From Thermococcus indicus (lineage in GTDB: Archaea > Methanobacteriota_B > Thermococci > Thermococcales > Thermococcaceae): a stretch of 64,000 nt of DNA. The notes beneath the pieces are model-generated. The model was not told the DNA's origin and did no database searches. It was given only the letters and a program-made list of their open reading frames with translations. Position 1 is the first letter of the stretch; each line of letters starts with the position of its first letter. The DNA is taken from positions 930,001-994,000 of the forward strand of contig NZ_CP040846.1 in NCBI RefSeq assembly GCF_006274605.1. Direction: 5' to 3'. The translations under genes were made by a program, and so were the position numbers. Positions 1-9,276 of the stretch are shown one piece after another.

Positions 1-126
1 GCGGGTACGAACGCCAGGAAGTTCGCGGAGATAATAGCCGGTGCCGTCCTCGCTGGGGAACTCTCCCTTCTGGCGGCAATAGCTGCAAAGCACCTGGCGA
101 AAGCCCACGCCGAGCTGGGGCGTTAG
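1..126 (+). CDS. hmgA: HMG-CoA reductase, C-terminal fragment
   Basis: The window opens inside a plus-strand reading frame that runs to a TAG at 124-126. The 41 visible residues include [20 protein letters not shown] and end in [13 protein letters not shown], which matches the C-terminal helix of archaeal 3-hydroxy-3-methylglutaryl-CoA reductase. The family makes mevalonate from HMG-CoA with NADPH, the committed step to isoprenoid membrane lipids in archaea. The start and catalytic domain lie outside the window. The stop overlaps the end of the convergent minus-strand gene at 123 by a few bases. Confidence 0.85.
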   Translation, partial: AGTNARKFAEIIAGAVLAGELSLLAAIAAKHLAKAHAELGR

Positions 127-776
127 CTGCTCCTCTTCTTTTCTGCCCTTTTGACCTTGATAACGAAGACCTTTGCGGAAGGTTCCGGGTTCTGGATGAC
201 CTCGACGCCCTTGATGTAAAGCAGGGAGAACGGGTAGTCAAGGATGATAAAAATGGCCAGGGCCAGAAGGAGCATAAGGGTAGCCTGGCCCCAGTACCCC
301 TCGATGTTCACTGCGCTTGAAAGCAAAAGGCTCCCAACGAAGCTGATCAGAAAGTTCAACAGGGAGCGGTGTTTGTGTCTGATGCCCCCGATTCTCTTCC
401 GTCCTATGACATCGAGGAGGGCGCGGAATCCTTCTCTTCTCTTCACGCGAAACGCAAGGACGAACTCCGGGTGGGGAATTTCCTTGAGGCTCACGGGCAC
501 GTCCGAGGCGGCCAGATAAAAAAGGCGGCCCAGTCCATCGGTTAGCTCTATCACCGTTAGAAACTTTCCGCGGTCGTAGAGGTCCTCCCCCGACGATACC
601 AACAGGTACGGGTCGGGGTCGGTCAGACGGGTGAATCTCATCCCTATAGATTTGAGGGCCCTCTCCACAGGCCGTGTGCAGTTCGAGAGAATCTCGCATC
701 TGACGCGCGCGTAGGTGCACCTCTTTCCGTCCATCCAGCCGGAGATGATGCTTTCAACCTTCGCTTTGAGCTCCAT
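123..776 (-). CDS. hypothetical membrane protein, paralogue of the next gene
   Basis: 217 residues with no family I recognise. The first ~115 residues form a soluble region with a segment of the pattern [18 protein letters not shown], followed by two hydrophobic stretches (about 143-160 and 165-190), so it is probably a membrane protein with a cytosolic N-terminal domain. The ATG at 776 is preceded by GGTGAT. The segment around residues 45-95 resembles the equivalent part of the neighbour at 801-1319 (FIRLVNPDEYTLM), and both place hydrophobic segments at the C-terminus, so the two look like diverged tandem duplicates. Function unknown. Confidence 0.7.
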   Translation of the reverse strand: MELKAKVESIISGWMDGKRCTYARVRCEILSNCTRPVERALKSIGMRFTRLTDPDPYLLVSSGEDLYDRGKFLTVIELTDGLGRLFYLAASDVPVSLKEIPHPEFVLAFRVKRREGFRALLDVIGRKRIGGIRHKHRSLLNFLISFVGSLLLSSAVNIEGYWGQATLMLLLALAIFIILDYPFSLLYIKGVEVIQNPEPSAKVFVIKVKRAEKKRSS

Positions 777-800
777 ACCATCACCCGGCCCTTCCCGTGC

Positions 801-1319
801 TCACTTTTTCCTCTTTTTGTAGCCCCTCCGGAACCCCTCTATGAGGCCAGACAGGAGCAGCACAAGGGGCAGGAGACTGTTGATCCACTCCAGCTCGTCG
901 TTTTTGTAGCCCAGATAGCTCAGGACGAGAAATCCTCCCCAGAGCAGGAGCTGTAGCATCGCGGAGAATTTATCCACGCCGGGCTTCCCGTGTGCGGACC
1001 CCTCAGCTATTTCTCGGAATACCACTTCAAGTGCCTCTTCCTTCCCAATCTCGTACTCGTAAGCCGCTTTGGGCTTTTCCAGGCCATTCACGCCCTTAGT
1101 CAGGTAGAACCATCTGTTGATGTCGTTTCTAATCTCGATCACGTGGGCCTCCTTTGAGGTTCCGAGGATGCTTTTGAAATTCGTCATGAGGGTGTACTCG
1201 TCCGGGTTCACCAGCCGAATGAAGCGGCCGAGCTTTGATTCAACGGCCTTCGCGTAGTTCCCGAGGGGCTCGTCTTTAACCTCGTAGAGGTAGTAGACGA
1301 TTTTGATCCTCTGGCCCAT
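801..1319 (-). CDS. hypothetical membrane protein, paralogue of the previous gene
   Basis: 172 residues from the ATG at 1319. A GTG at 1328 would add three residues. The soluble N-terminal part contains RFIRLVNPDEYTLM and HVIEIRNDINRWFYL, which parallel [14 protein letters not shown] and [15 protein letters not shown] of the protein at 123-776. Two hydrophobic segments follow near residues 120-135 and 145-160, then a basic tail (RRGYKKRKK). The same order of parts suggests tandem duplication. The two genes are about 25 bases apart and probably co-transcribed. An inverted repeat lies over the likely promoter at 1349-1364. Function unknown. Confidence 0.7.
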   Translation of the reverse strand: MGQRIKIVYYLYEVKDEPLGNYAKAVESKLGRFIRLVNPDEYTLMTNFKSILGTSKEAHVIEIRNDINRWFYLTKGVNGLEKPKAAYEYEIGKEEALEVVFREIAEGSAHGKPGVDKFSAMLQLLLWGGFLVLSYLGYKNDELEWINSLLPLVLLLSGLIEGFRRGYKKRKK

Positions 1320-1348
1320 GCTTCCCACAAAGGGAAGTAAGAAAAGGA

Positions 1349-1483
1349 GGTTAAAAACTTAACCGTTTCCGCTTCCAGTTGCGTTTGTTGCAACTGGTGC
1401 GGTTGGCTTCCACTCCCGTTCACACTGGGGCCACCGGCCACCTCAAACGGGAGGTCATCAACCTTAAGGCCGAACGGAAACGA
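1349..1483. ncRNA. candidate structured RNA or regulatory element with three nested inverted repeats
   Basis: The gap between gatE and the hypothetical gene holds no convincing protein but contains nested inverted repeats. CGTTTCCG (1364-1371) pairs with CGGAAACG (1475-1482). Inside it, CCAGTTGC (1375-1382) pairs with GCAACTGG (1390-1397) over a 7-base loop, and CTCCCGTT (1413-1420) pairs with AACGGGAG (1446-1453). Together they could fold as a closing stem with two hairpin arms. GGTTAA/TTAACC (1349-1354/1359-1364) lies beside it. On the minus strand a T5 run follows the closing stem. Strand and transcription are unknown, so this is a structural candidate only. Confidence 0.35.
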
Positions 1484-1502
1484 CCCGCAGGACAGAATTA
1501 CA

Positions 1503-1556
1503 CCAAAAACCTCAAAAAACTTACGGTTACAAAAACAAGCAAAAACAACAAAAGAA
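1503..1556 (-). terminator. oligo-T terminator region downstream of gatE
   Basis: On the minus strand, within about 70 bases after the gatE stop, there are several T runs, seen as A5-A6 runs on the plus strand at 1505-1509, 1514-1519, 1531-1535 and 1541-1545. Archaeal transcription ends at such oligo-T tracts without needing a hairpin, so this is the likely end of the gatD-gatE transcript. Confidence 0.6.
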
Positions 1557-1574
1557 ACCATTAAAAGAACAGCC

Positions 1575-3461
1575 TCAGCTCAGCTCCCCTATCTTCTTCC
1601 TCACGAGCGAGCTGACGAGCTTTCCGTCCGCCCTTCCGCGGAGCTTCGCCATGGCCCTGCCCATGACCATTCCCATCGCGCCCATTCCCTTGGCTTTGAT
1701 GACTTCGATGTTCGCCTGAACGACCTCGTCTATTATCCTCTCGACCTCTTCTTCGCTGAGGAGGGTGAGGCCCTTCTCCTCCGCGACCTGTTCTGCGGTC
1801 TTCTCAGGATTCTCTGCCAGCTCCTTGAATATCTCCTCGAAGGCTTCCTTGGCTATCTTTCCACCGAGGTACAGGCCAAAGGCTTCTCTGATGTGCTCAT
1901 CGGTGATATTCTCGATGGGTACCTCCTTCTTGAGTCCCTTGAGAACCACCACGAGGATTGAAGCCGCTAAAGAGGGCTTGACTCCCCTGGCTATCAGCTC
2001 CTCGAAGAGCTCGTCGCGCTCGTCGTTAACGAGGGTCTCGGCAAGGCTTCTGTCTATCCCGTACTCTTTCACGTAGCGCTCGACGCGCTCCTGCGGGAGT
2101 TCGGGCAGGTTGGCTAGTATCCCCTCCTTCATCTCGCTGGTTATCAGTATCGGCGGTATGTCCGTTTCCGGATACATCCTGGCCTTCCCCGGGAGCGGAC
2201 GCATGTACTGGGTGTTGCCGTCGGGCAGAGCCCTTCTTGTCTCCTCAGGAACACCTTCGATGGCCTCCCTGGCGCGCTTTACAACCTCGTAGAGGGCGTT
2301 CTTTGCGGTTTCCTCCTCTGCCGCGACGAGTACGAAGGCGTCAAGCTCGCCAAGACCAAGTTTTTCGATAACTGCATTAACCTCTAATTCTGTAATTCCA
2401 TAATTCGGTAGTTCATCGATGTGGAAGATTCCCTTCACGTACTTCTTGGCCCTGTCCGCCATCTCGGTGCCCAGGCGCCTGCCGGGCTGTATCTCCTTCC
2501 CTATAAGCCCGCGGAACTTGGGGAGTTTAACGGCGAGAACCTTTCCGCCCTTCTTTACGGTGCGGGCGATTATCTTCGAGCCGGTGTTCTGGAATATCTC
2601 GGTGACGTCGTGAAACTCCTCTTCGATGTCCTCAGGCTTGAGGCCCCTCGATCTGAGCTCGTCCCTGATTTTGAGCAGGTTCACCTGCCTCTCTATCTCG
2701 CGCTCAATGATGACCGGAATCATGTCCAGCTCCTGGACACCCTTGATCTCGACCCTTGCTCCGCCCCTGATGGAGACGTTCAGGTCCTGCCTGATGGTTC
2801 CGAGGCCGCGCTTGACCTTCCTCGTTGCCCTGAGCGCGTCGCCGATGTACTTGGCGACGACCTTCGCCTGCTCCGGATGGTGTATGTCAGGGGTCGTGCT
2901 TATCTCAACGAGCGGAATACCGAGGCGGTCGAGGCGGTAGATGACCTCCTTCTCGCCCCTCTCGACGATTCTGCATGCGTCTTCCTCAAGGCAGATCGTC
3001 GGGATGCCGACGCTTCCCCATGGCGTATCGACCTTTCCGTTCATGGCGATTATCGCGGTTCTCTGGAAGCCGGAGACGTTGGAGCCGTCTATGACGATTT
3101 TGCGCATGAAATGGACCTCGTCAACCGGCGTCGCGTTGAGGAGGTAGCTTATCTGGAGGGAGATCCTGAGCGCCTCCTCGTCCGGCATGTGGGGAGGCTC
3201 CTCATCCATATAAACGAGGTCCGCCAGCCTGTAGTTGCCCTCGTAGATGTAGGTTTTTCCCTTCTTGAACTCCTCAAGGGCGGCCGGGTCGATTTCACCC
3301 AGCTCGCTTATCGTCGGCCTGAGCCTGCGCTGGAACGTGAAGTCCACCTCGTCGCTCATCTCGCTGGGAACCGGGGAGAACAGTCTCCTCGTGTCGAGCT
3401 GTCTGTGGATTTCAAGGCCCACCTTGAGGCCAAGCTCCTCGTAGTTGAACTTCTCAACCAT
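1575..3461 (-). CDS. gatE: glutamyl-tRNA(Gln) amidotransferase subunit E
   Basis: GatE binds misacylated Glu-tRNA(Gln), activates the glutamate with ATP and transfers ammonia delivered by GatD, giving Gln-tRNA(Gln) in archaea. The protein is about 628 residues, the usual length, and begins [17 protein letters not shown], the GatB/GatE cradle signature. It carries the GatE-specific AspRS-like insertion in the middle and a YqeY-like helical tail at the end ([20 protein letters not shown]). The start at 3461 is chosen because GAGGTGAT sits just before a run of in-frame GTG/ATG codons (3470, 3467, 3464, 3461). The gene follows gatD almost without a gap, forming the standard operon. Confidence 0.95.
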   Translation of the reverse strand: MVEKFNYEELGLKVGLEIHRQLDTRRLFSPVPSEMSDEVDFTFQRRLRPTISELGEIDPAALEEFKKGKTYIYEGNYRLADLVYMDEEPPHMPDEEALRISLQISYLLNATPVDEVHFMRKIVIDGSNVSGFQRTAIIAMNGKVDTPWGSVGIPTICLEEDACRIVERGEKEVIYRLDRLGIPLVEISTTPDIHHPEQAKVVAKYIGDALRATRKVKRGLGTIRQDLNVSIRGGARVEIKGVQELDMIPVIIEREIERQVNLLKIRDELRSRGLKPEDIEEEFHDVTEIFQNTGSKIIARTVKKGGKVLAVKLPKFRGLIGKEIQPGRRLGTEMADRAKKYVKGIFHIDELPNYGITELEVNAVIEKLGLGELDAFVLVAAEEETAKNALYEVVKRAREAIEGVPEETRRALPDGNTQYMRPLPGKARMYPETDIPPILITSEMKEGILANLPELPQERVERYVKEYGIDRSLAETLVNDERDELFEELIARGVKPSLAASILVVVLKGLKKEVPIENITDEHIREAFGLYLGGKIAKEAFEEIFKELAENPEKTAEQVAEEKGLTLLSEEEVERIIDEVVQANIEVIKAKGMGAMGMVMGRAMAKLRGRADGKLVSSLVRKKIGELS

Positions 3462-3466
3462 CATCA

Positions 3467-4786
3467 TCACCTCAGGAACGTGTCAAACCTCGTGTACGGC
3501 GTTATCTCTCCGGCGTAGTTCGTGAGCATCATCTCACGCACTTCCTTCGGGTCGTTGGTGTGGCCGAGAACCCACATGAGCTTGACGTATGCCGTCTCTG
3601 GGAGCATGTCCTCGCACGGTATGACACCTGCCTTTAGGAGCCTCCTTCCGGTGGAATACACGTTGAGGTTCACCCTGCCGTAGAGGCACTGGCTCGTCAT
3701 GCAGACGGCGACGCCTTCCTCTGTAGCGCGCTTTATCGAATCGATGACGTAGGTGGGCACGTGGCCGAGACCCGTTCCTTCGATGACCAGCCCTTTGTAC
3801 CCTCTGTCAACGAAGAAATCTATTATCTCCGGCTGGATTCCCGGGAAGGCCTTGATGATGGCCACCTTCTCCTCCATCTCGTCGTCCACCCAGACCTCGC
3901 TCTCGGTTCTCCTGCGGTAGTCGTTTCTCATGAATTCTACCTTTCCGTCGCCCCATATCCTGGCGATTGGGACGTCGTTTATGCTCCTGAACGCGTCCCT
4001 CCTGCTCGTGTGCATCTTCCTGGCCTTGGTCCCGCGGTGGGCGAGGCAGTAGGTGTCGCTGGTCTCGCCGTGCATGACGATGGCCACCTCACCGAAGTCG
4101 GCGGTCGCCATCCGGACGGAGCAGATGAGGTTCATCGCCGCGTCGCTGCTCGGCCTGTCGGAGCTCCTCTGGGAACCTACGAGGATGACCGGCTTTCCGA
4201 GATCGCGGAGCATGAAGCTGAGCGCCGAGGCGGTGTAGGCCATCGTGTCCGTTCCGTGGGCGATGACAACTCCATCCTCGCCGTTGTTCAGCATTCCGGC
4301 TACCTCGTGGGCTATCTTAACCCAGTACTCCGGGCGCATGTCCTCACTCATTATGTTGAAGAGCAGCTTCGGCGTTATGTTCGCTACCTCGAATATCTCG
4401 GGGACGGCTTTGGCGAGCTCCTCGGCGGTGAAGGCCGCGTGAACAGCGCCCGTCTTGTAGTCAATCCTGCTCGCTATGGTTCCGCCGGTTCCTATTATCG
4501 CGACGCTTGGAAGGCCTGGCTTCTTGGGGAAGACCTCCTCGAACTTCAGCTCCTCCCTGGGGGCGGCCTTCTCGATCACCTCGACCTCCAGGATTTGATC
4601 CACGAGGATTCCAACGTTGTACCCGTTGTCGAGCTTCAGCGTGAGGGTTTCGCCGCTGGACAGCTCGTAGGGGTTCATGACAACGCCCTCATAGACGCTC
4701 GTGTTTCCGTTCTCCTTTTCGATTATCCGGACGTGATCTCCGACTTCGAGGCCTTTCTCCTTCATAAACCTCTCAACTTTCCGCAT
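3467..4786 (-). CDS. gatD: glutamyl-tRNA(Gln) amidotransferase subunit D
   Basis: GatD is the L-asparaginase-like glutaminase of the archaeal GatDE complex and releases ammonia for GatE. The 439 residues show an N-terminal beta domain (~1-85) and then the asparaginase core, with the first catalytic Thr in [11 protein letters not shown], the second Thr-Asp motif in [14 protein letters not shown], and the [10 protein letters not shown] segment. The ATG at 4786 is preceded by GGAGGGAG. A TATA-like element (GGTTTATATT on the minus strand, about 4822-4831) is well placed for a short leader. The stop lies next to the gatE start, consistent with coupled translation. Confidence 0.95.
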   Translation of the reverse strand: MRKVERFMKEKGLEVGDHVRIIEKENGNTSVYEGVVMNPYELSSGETLTLKLDNGYNVGILVDQILEVEVIEKAAPREELKFEEVFPKKPGLPSVAIIGTGGTIASRIDYKTGAVHAAFTAEELAKAVPEIFEVANITPKLLFNIMSEDMRPEYWVKIAHEVAGMLNNGEDGVVIAHGTDTMAYTASALSFMLRDLGKPVILVGSQRSSDRPSSDAAMNLICSVRMATADFGEVAIVMHGETSDTYCLAHRGTKARKMHTSRRDAFRSINDVPIARIWGDGKVEFMRNDYRRRTESEVWVDDEMEEKVAIIKAFPGIQPEIIDFFVDRGYKGLVIEGTGLGHVPTYVIDSIKRATEEGVAVCMTSQCLYGRVNLNVYSTGRRLLKAGVIPCEDMLPETAYVKLMWVLGHTNDPKEVREMMLTNYAGEITPYTRFDTFLR

Positions 4787-4891
4787 AACTCTCCCTCCGC
4801 CCTAAGCTGATACAAACCCAATATAAACCTTCGGGCTGGACAGGTGACAAAAACCGGCCACAATTATCGGCAAGCTTTGTCGAAATGACAA

Positions 4892-5185
4892 CTATCTGGC
4901 CTCAATCTTAAACCTGGGTTCCTCTATCCACTCCGACCGGCACCTTGGGCAGCGGGAGGGGACGTTTATCTCCTGCCGGAAGACGAAGCCGCACTTCCTG
5001 CACTCCGCGGGCTTTATGAGGAGCACCTTTCCCTCGCGCTTGAGGGTCTTCTGGATGGCCTTCAGGTCCTCCAGCACGGTTTTCTTTGCACCCCAGCCGC
5101 GGAGCTCAAGGGCCAGTGCCAGCTCGCTCGGTGAGTAGTCCCGCTCCTCCAAAAGCTTTATTATTCTCTGCCTGCGAGTCATCAT
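4892..5185 (-). CDS. putative transcription regulator, winged helix plus zinc ribbon
   Basis: 97 residues from the ATG at 5185 (a second ATG follows at 5182). The N-terminal half (TRRQRIIKLLEERDYSPSEL, then ALELRGWGAKKTVLEDLKAI) looks like a winged helix-turn-helix. The C-terminal half has a four-Cys zinc ribbon, CRKCGF then CPRCRSEW. This pairing is common in archaeal predicted regulators (COG3357 type). A longer frame back to 5269 would overlap pus10 and is rejected: a TATA element at 5209-5216 on the minus strand sits about 27 bases before 5185, so the mRNA is probably leaderless. The target is unknown. Confidence 0.75.
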   Translation of the reverse strand: MMTRRQRIIKLLEERDYSPSELALALELRGWGAKKTVLEDLKAIQKTLKREGKVLLIKPAECRKCGFVFRQEINVPSRCPRCRSEWIEEPRFKIEAR

Positions 5186-5208
5186 CGCGAGAAGCTTTGA
5201 GCCGCGGG

Positions 5209-5216
5209 ATATAAAT
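5209..5216 (-). promoter_or_regulatory. TATA box of the HTH/zinc-ribbon gene
   Basis: ATTTATAT on the minus strand lies about 27 bases before the ATG at 5185, the usual archaeal TATA-to-start distance, and no ribosome binding site lies between. This supports a leaderless transcript and the short form of the gene. The same element is only about 19 bases from the pus10 ATG at 5231, so it is unlikely to serve pus10. Confidence 0.5.
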
Positions 5217-5230
5217 CTTAGGGTGAGAGC

Positions 5231-6391
5231 ATGATAACCGAAAAGGCTGCGAAGGTTCTTGAATCTCACGAACTATGCGACCACTGTCTGGGCAGACTGT
5301 TCGCGGGGCTTGGGAAGGGCACCAACGAGGAGCGCGGGAAGGCGATAAGGTTCGTCCTCAACATGGAGCGCTCCGCCGAGGGCTTGCCCCCGGTTGAAAG
5401 GCCCGAAACGTGTGAGCTGTGCGGTAACGTTTTCGAAAGGATTCCCGAACTCACCGGAAGGATGGAGGAGGCCGCGGCTGGCGTCGAGTTCGAGACTTTC
5501 CTCGTCGGCTCCCGCTTCCCCGAGGAGGTCAAGGAGAACGAGAAAGCCCTCTGGGAGGAGTTTGGGATAGAGACTGCTGAACCAATAAACCGCGAGTTCA
5601 ACCGCGAGCTCGGCAAGGCCTTTGGGAAGGCGACGGGAAAAGACACAGCGAAGAACCCCGACGTGGTTTTCATCGTCGAGCCGTATTCCGGTAGAATCGA
5701 ACTCCAGATAAACCCCCTCTACATTTACGGCCGCTACAGGAAGCTCGTGCGGGGAATTCCCCAGACGCCCCTCCCTGACTTTGATGAGAGCGTTGCCTCG
5801 ATCATCTGCAGGGCGTTCTCCAGGGCGAGCGGTGGGAAGTGCGTCTTCAAGGGGGCAGGAAGGGAGGACGTTGACGTCCGCATGCTTGGAAACGGCAGGC
5901 CATTTATCGTTGAGGTAAAGCGGCCGAAAAAACGGAAGCTAGACCTCGACGCGATGGCGAAGGAGATAAACGCAAGCGGAAAGGTTGAGGTTCTGAACCT
6001 GCGCTTCGTTTCACCGAAAGAGGCCGAAGAGGTCCTCACATGGAGTCACCGCAAAGAATACCTCGCGCTGGTTCTGGTCGAGGATGGGGTAACCCCCGAG
6101 GAGGCCGAGGATGTTGCCAGAAAGCTCAAAGGACTTGAAATTCACCAGAGAACCCCCTGGCGCGTGAGGAATGTGAGGGCCGATAAAGTCCGCGTCCGGA
6201 GGGTTCACGAGGCGAAAGCAAGGTGGCTCGATGGGAAGCACTTCGAGCTCCGCCTCGTCACCGACGGAGGTCTGTACATCAAGGAGCTCATATCCGGCGA
6301 TAAGGGGCGCACGAAGCCCTCGGTGAGCGACCTGCTCGGAAAACCTGCCTGGTGCAAGAGGCTCGACGTCATGAACATTCTTGATGAGTGA
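5231..6391 (+). CDS. pus10: tRNA pseudouridine synthase Pus10
   Basis: Pus10 makes pseudouridine 55 (and 54 in archaea) in the tRNA T-loop, replacing bacterial TruB for this site. The 386 residues start with a zinc-binding region (CDHCLGRLF near 16-24 and CELCG near 60), continue with a THUMP-like region, and contain the catalytic motif GREDVDVRMLGNGRPF with its conserved Asp around residue 215-220. A typical C-terminal catalytic fold follows. GGTGAG lies a few bases before the ATG. The next genes encode ribosomal and RNA-related proteins, which fits a translation neighbourhood. Confidence 0.93.
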   Translation: MITEKAAKVLESHELCDHCLGRLFAGLGKGTNEERGKAIRFVLNMERSAEGLPPVERPETCELCGNVFERIPELTGRMEEAAAGVEFETFLVGSRFPEEVKENEKALWEEFGIETAEPINREFNRELGKAFGKATGKDTAKNPDVVFIVEPYSGRIELQINPLYIYGRYRKLVRGIPQTPLPDFDESVASIICRAFSRASGGKCVFKGAGREDVDVRMLGNGRPFIVEVKRPKKRKLDLDAMAKEINASGKVEVLNLRFVSPKEAEEVLTWSHRKEYLALVLVEDGVTPEEAEDVARKLKGLEIHQRTPWRVRNVRADKVRVRRVHEAKARWLDGKHFELRLVTDGGLYIKELISGDKGRTKPSVSDLLGKPAWCKRLDVMNILDE

Positions 6392-6394
6392 AAA

Positions 6395-6527
6395 CTTTAT
6401 AAACGGTTCCCGCCGATTGGATAGCGGAGCCATAACAGGCTTAGTCGATACGCCGAAGAGGCGTGAAACTCTGAGAAGTGCCTTTGCGTCTGTTGCGCGA
6501 TGAGTAAAACCCTGCGAGGTGATTGGA
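6395..6527 (+). promoter_or_regulatory. rpl21e promoter and long structured leader (possible small RNA)
   Basis: A strong TATA element (CTTTATAAAC, 6395-6404) lies about 125 bases before the L21e ATG, so transcription should start near 6425 and leave a leader of roughly 100 bases, long for this genus. The leader contains a perfect hairpin ACGCC-GAAGA-GGCGT (6450-6464). It could be a regulatory leader for the ribosomal protein operon or a small RNA processed from the transcript. I looked for C/D box spacing and did not find a convincing set. Confidence 0.4.
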
Positions 6528-6824
6528 ATGGTTAAGAAAGCACACAGCTTCAGAAGGAAGACCCGCGGCAAGCTCAGCAAGAAGCCGAGGAGGAGAGGTC
6601 TCCCGCCCCTCACCAGGTTCCTCCAGGAGTTTGAGACCGGACAGAAGGTCCACATAGTTATCGAGCCGAGCTACCACAGGGGCATGCCGGACCCGAGGTT
6701 CCACGGAAGGACGGGAACCGTTGTCGGTAAGCGCGGCGATGCCTACGTCGTCCAGGTTAAGGATGGTGGCAAGGTCAAGACCTTCTTCATCCACCCGGTT
6801 CACCTCAGGGCTCAGAAGGGATGA
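6528..6824 (+). CDS. rpl21e: 50S ribosomal protein L21e
   Basis: 98 residues starting [20 protein letters not shown], basic throughout, with the SH3-like ribosomal core [20 protein letters not shown], diagnostic of L21e. It is a large-subunit protein of archaea and eukaryotes. The ATG at 6528 is preceded by GAGGTGAT with good spacing, so a GTG at 6519 in the same frame is not the start. The stop overlaps the rpoF start (ATGA), meaning translational coupling. The gene lies behind a long leader (see the leader entry). Confidence 0.96.
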   Translation: MVKKAHSFRRKTRGKLSKKPRRRGLPPLTRFLQEFETGQKVHIVIEPSYHRGMPDPRFHGRTGTVVGKRGDAYVVQVKDGGKVKTFFIHPVHLRAQKG

Positions 6825-7159
6825 GCATGATAGGGAGGAAGAAGCTCGAGGAGCGCTACCTCACGATATCCGAGACCAAGGAGCTCCTCGAGAGGCGCAA
6901 GGCTGAGGGCATGGTGGAGAACCCGGAGGAGCCCATGTTTTACGAGGCCAGGGTTAGCCTCGAGCACGCCGAGCGCTTTGCCAAGCTCAAGCCCGAGCAG
7001 GTCGCCGAGCTGAAGGAGAAGCTCCTCGGCCTCTTTGAGTGGATAGACGAGAGGATAGCCGTGAAGCTCGTCGACTTCATGCCGGAGGACTACTTCGACA
7101 TCCGCGTCCTCTTCGCCAAGGAGGACTACATGCCCACCAGGGGGAGGCCGAGGAAATAA
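6821..7159 (+). CDS. rpoF: RNA polymerase subunit F (Rpb4-like), C-terminus frameshifted
   Basis: RpoF pairs with RpoE to form the RNA polymerase stalk. The first ~107 residues ([45 protein letters not shown]) match the archaeal family. The annotated frame then ends abruptly in RGRPRK at a TAA (7157-7159). One base added in the G5 run 7140-7144 would restore a frame reading [16 protein letters not shown] with a TGA at 7192-7194, which is the HRDC-like end expected for RpoF. The present sequence therefore lacks the last helix because of a one-base loss. Start 6821 or 6827 (MIGRKK). It is coupled to rpl21e. Confidence 0.9.
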   Translation: MSMIGRKKLEERYLTISETKELLERRKAEGMVENPEEPMFYEARVSLEHAERFAKLKPEQVAELKEKLLGLFEWIDERIAVKLVDFMPEDYFDIRVLFAKEDYMPTRGRPRK

Positions 7160-7263
7160 TAAGGCTCCTCAACGACTACCGTCCCGAGGAGTGACCCTCC
7201 TTTCCTTTTCTCTTAGACAAAGTATAAAAACTCCGGACGGGTATAATTTCTGGGGGAGAGACA

Positions 7264-9216
<1,953 letters not shown>

Positions 9217-9246
9217 ACAGATCCCCCAGATATGTCAACGCCTACA

Positions 9247-9254
9247 TTTTTAAA
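9247..9254. promoter_or_regulatory. bidirectional TATA box between ferritin-like and radical SAM genes
   Basis: TTTTTAAA reads as a TATA box on both strands. On the plus strand it is about 26 bases before the ATG at 9277, implying a leaderless transcript. On the minus strand transcription would start near 9224, giving a leader of about 8 bases before the ATG at 9216. It explains why the plus-strand gene begins at 9277 and not at the upstream frame opening. Confidence 0.5.
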
Positions 9255-9276
9255 CATGTCTCGCAAACATGCCAGC

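Noticed and set aside
1208-1564. Possible proteins on either strand of the gatE downstream gap
   Set aside because: Both open frames run across inverted repeats and T/A runs, have no ribosome binding site and give low-complexity sequence.
2421-3518. Long plus-strand open frame opposite gatE (and similar ones opposite gatD, apgM and thiL)
   Set aside because: GC-rich codon bias leaves antisense frames open. The minus-strand proteins match known families over their full length.
6420-6527. C/D box guide RNA in the rpl21e leader
   Set aside because: GATGAG and CTGA-like pieces occur, but not in C-D'-C'-D order with usual spacing.
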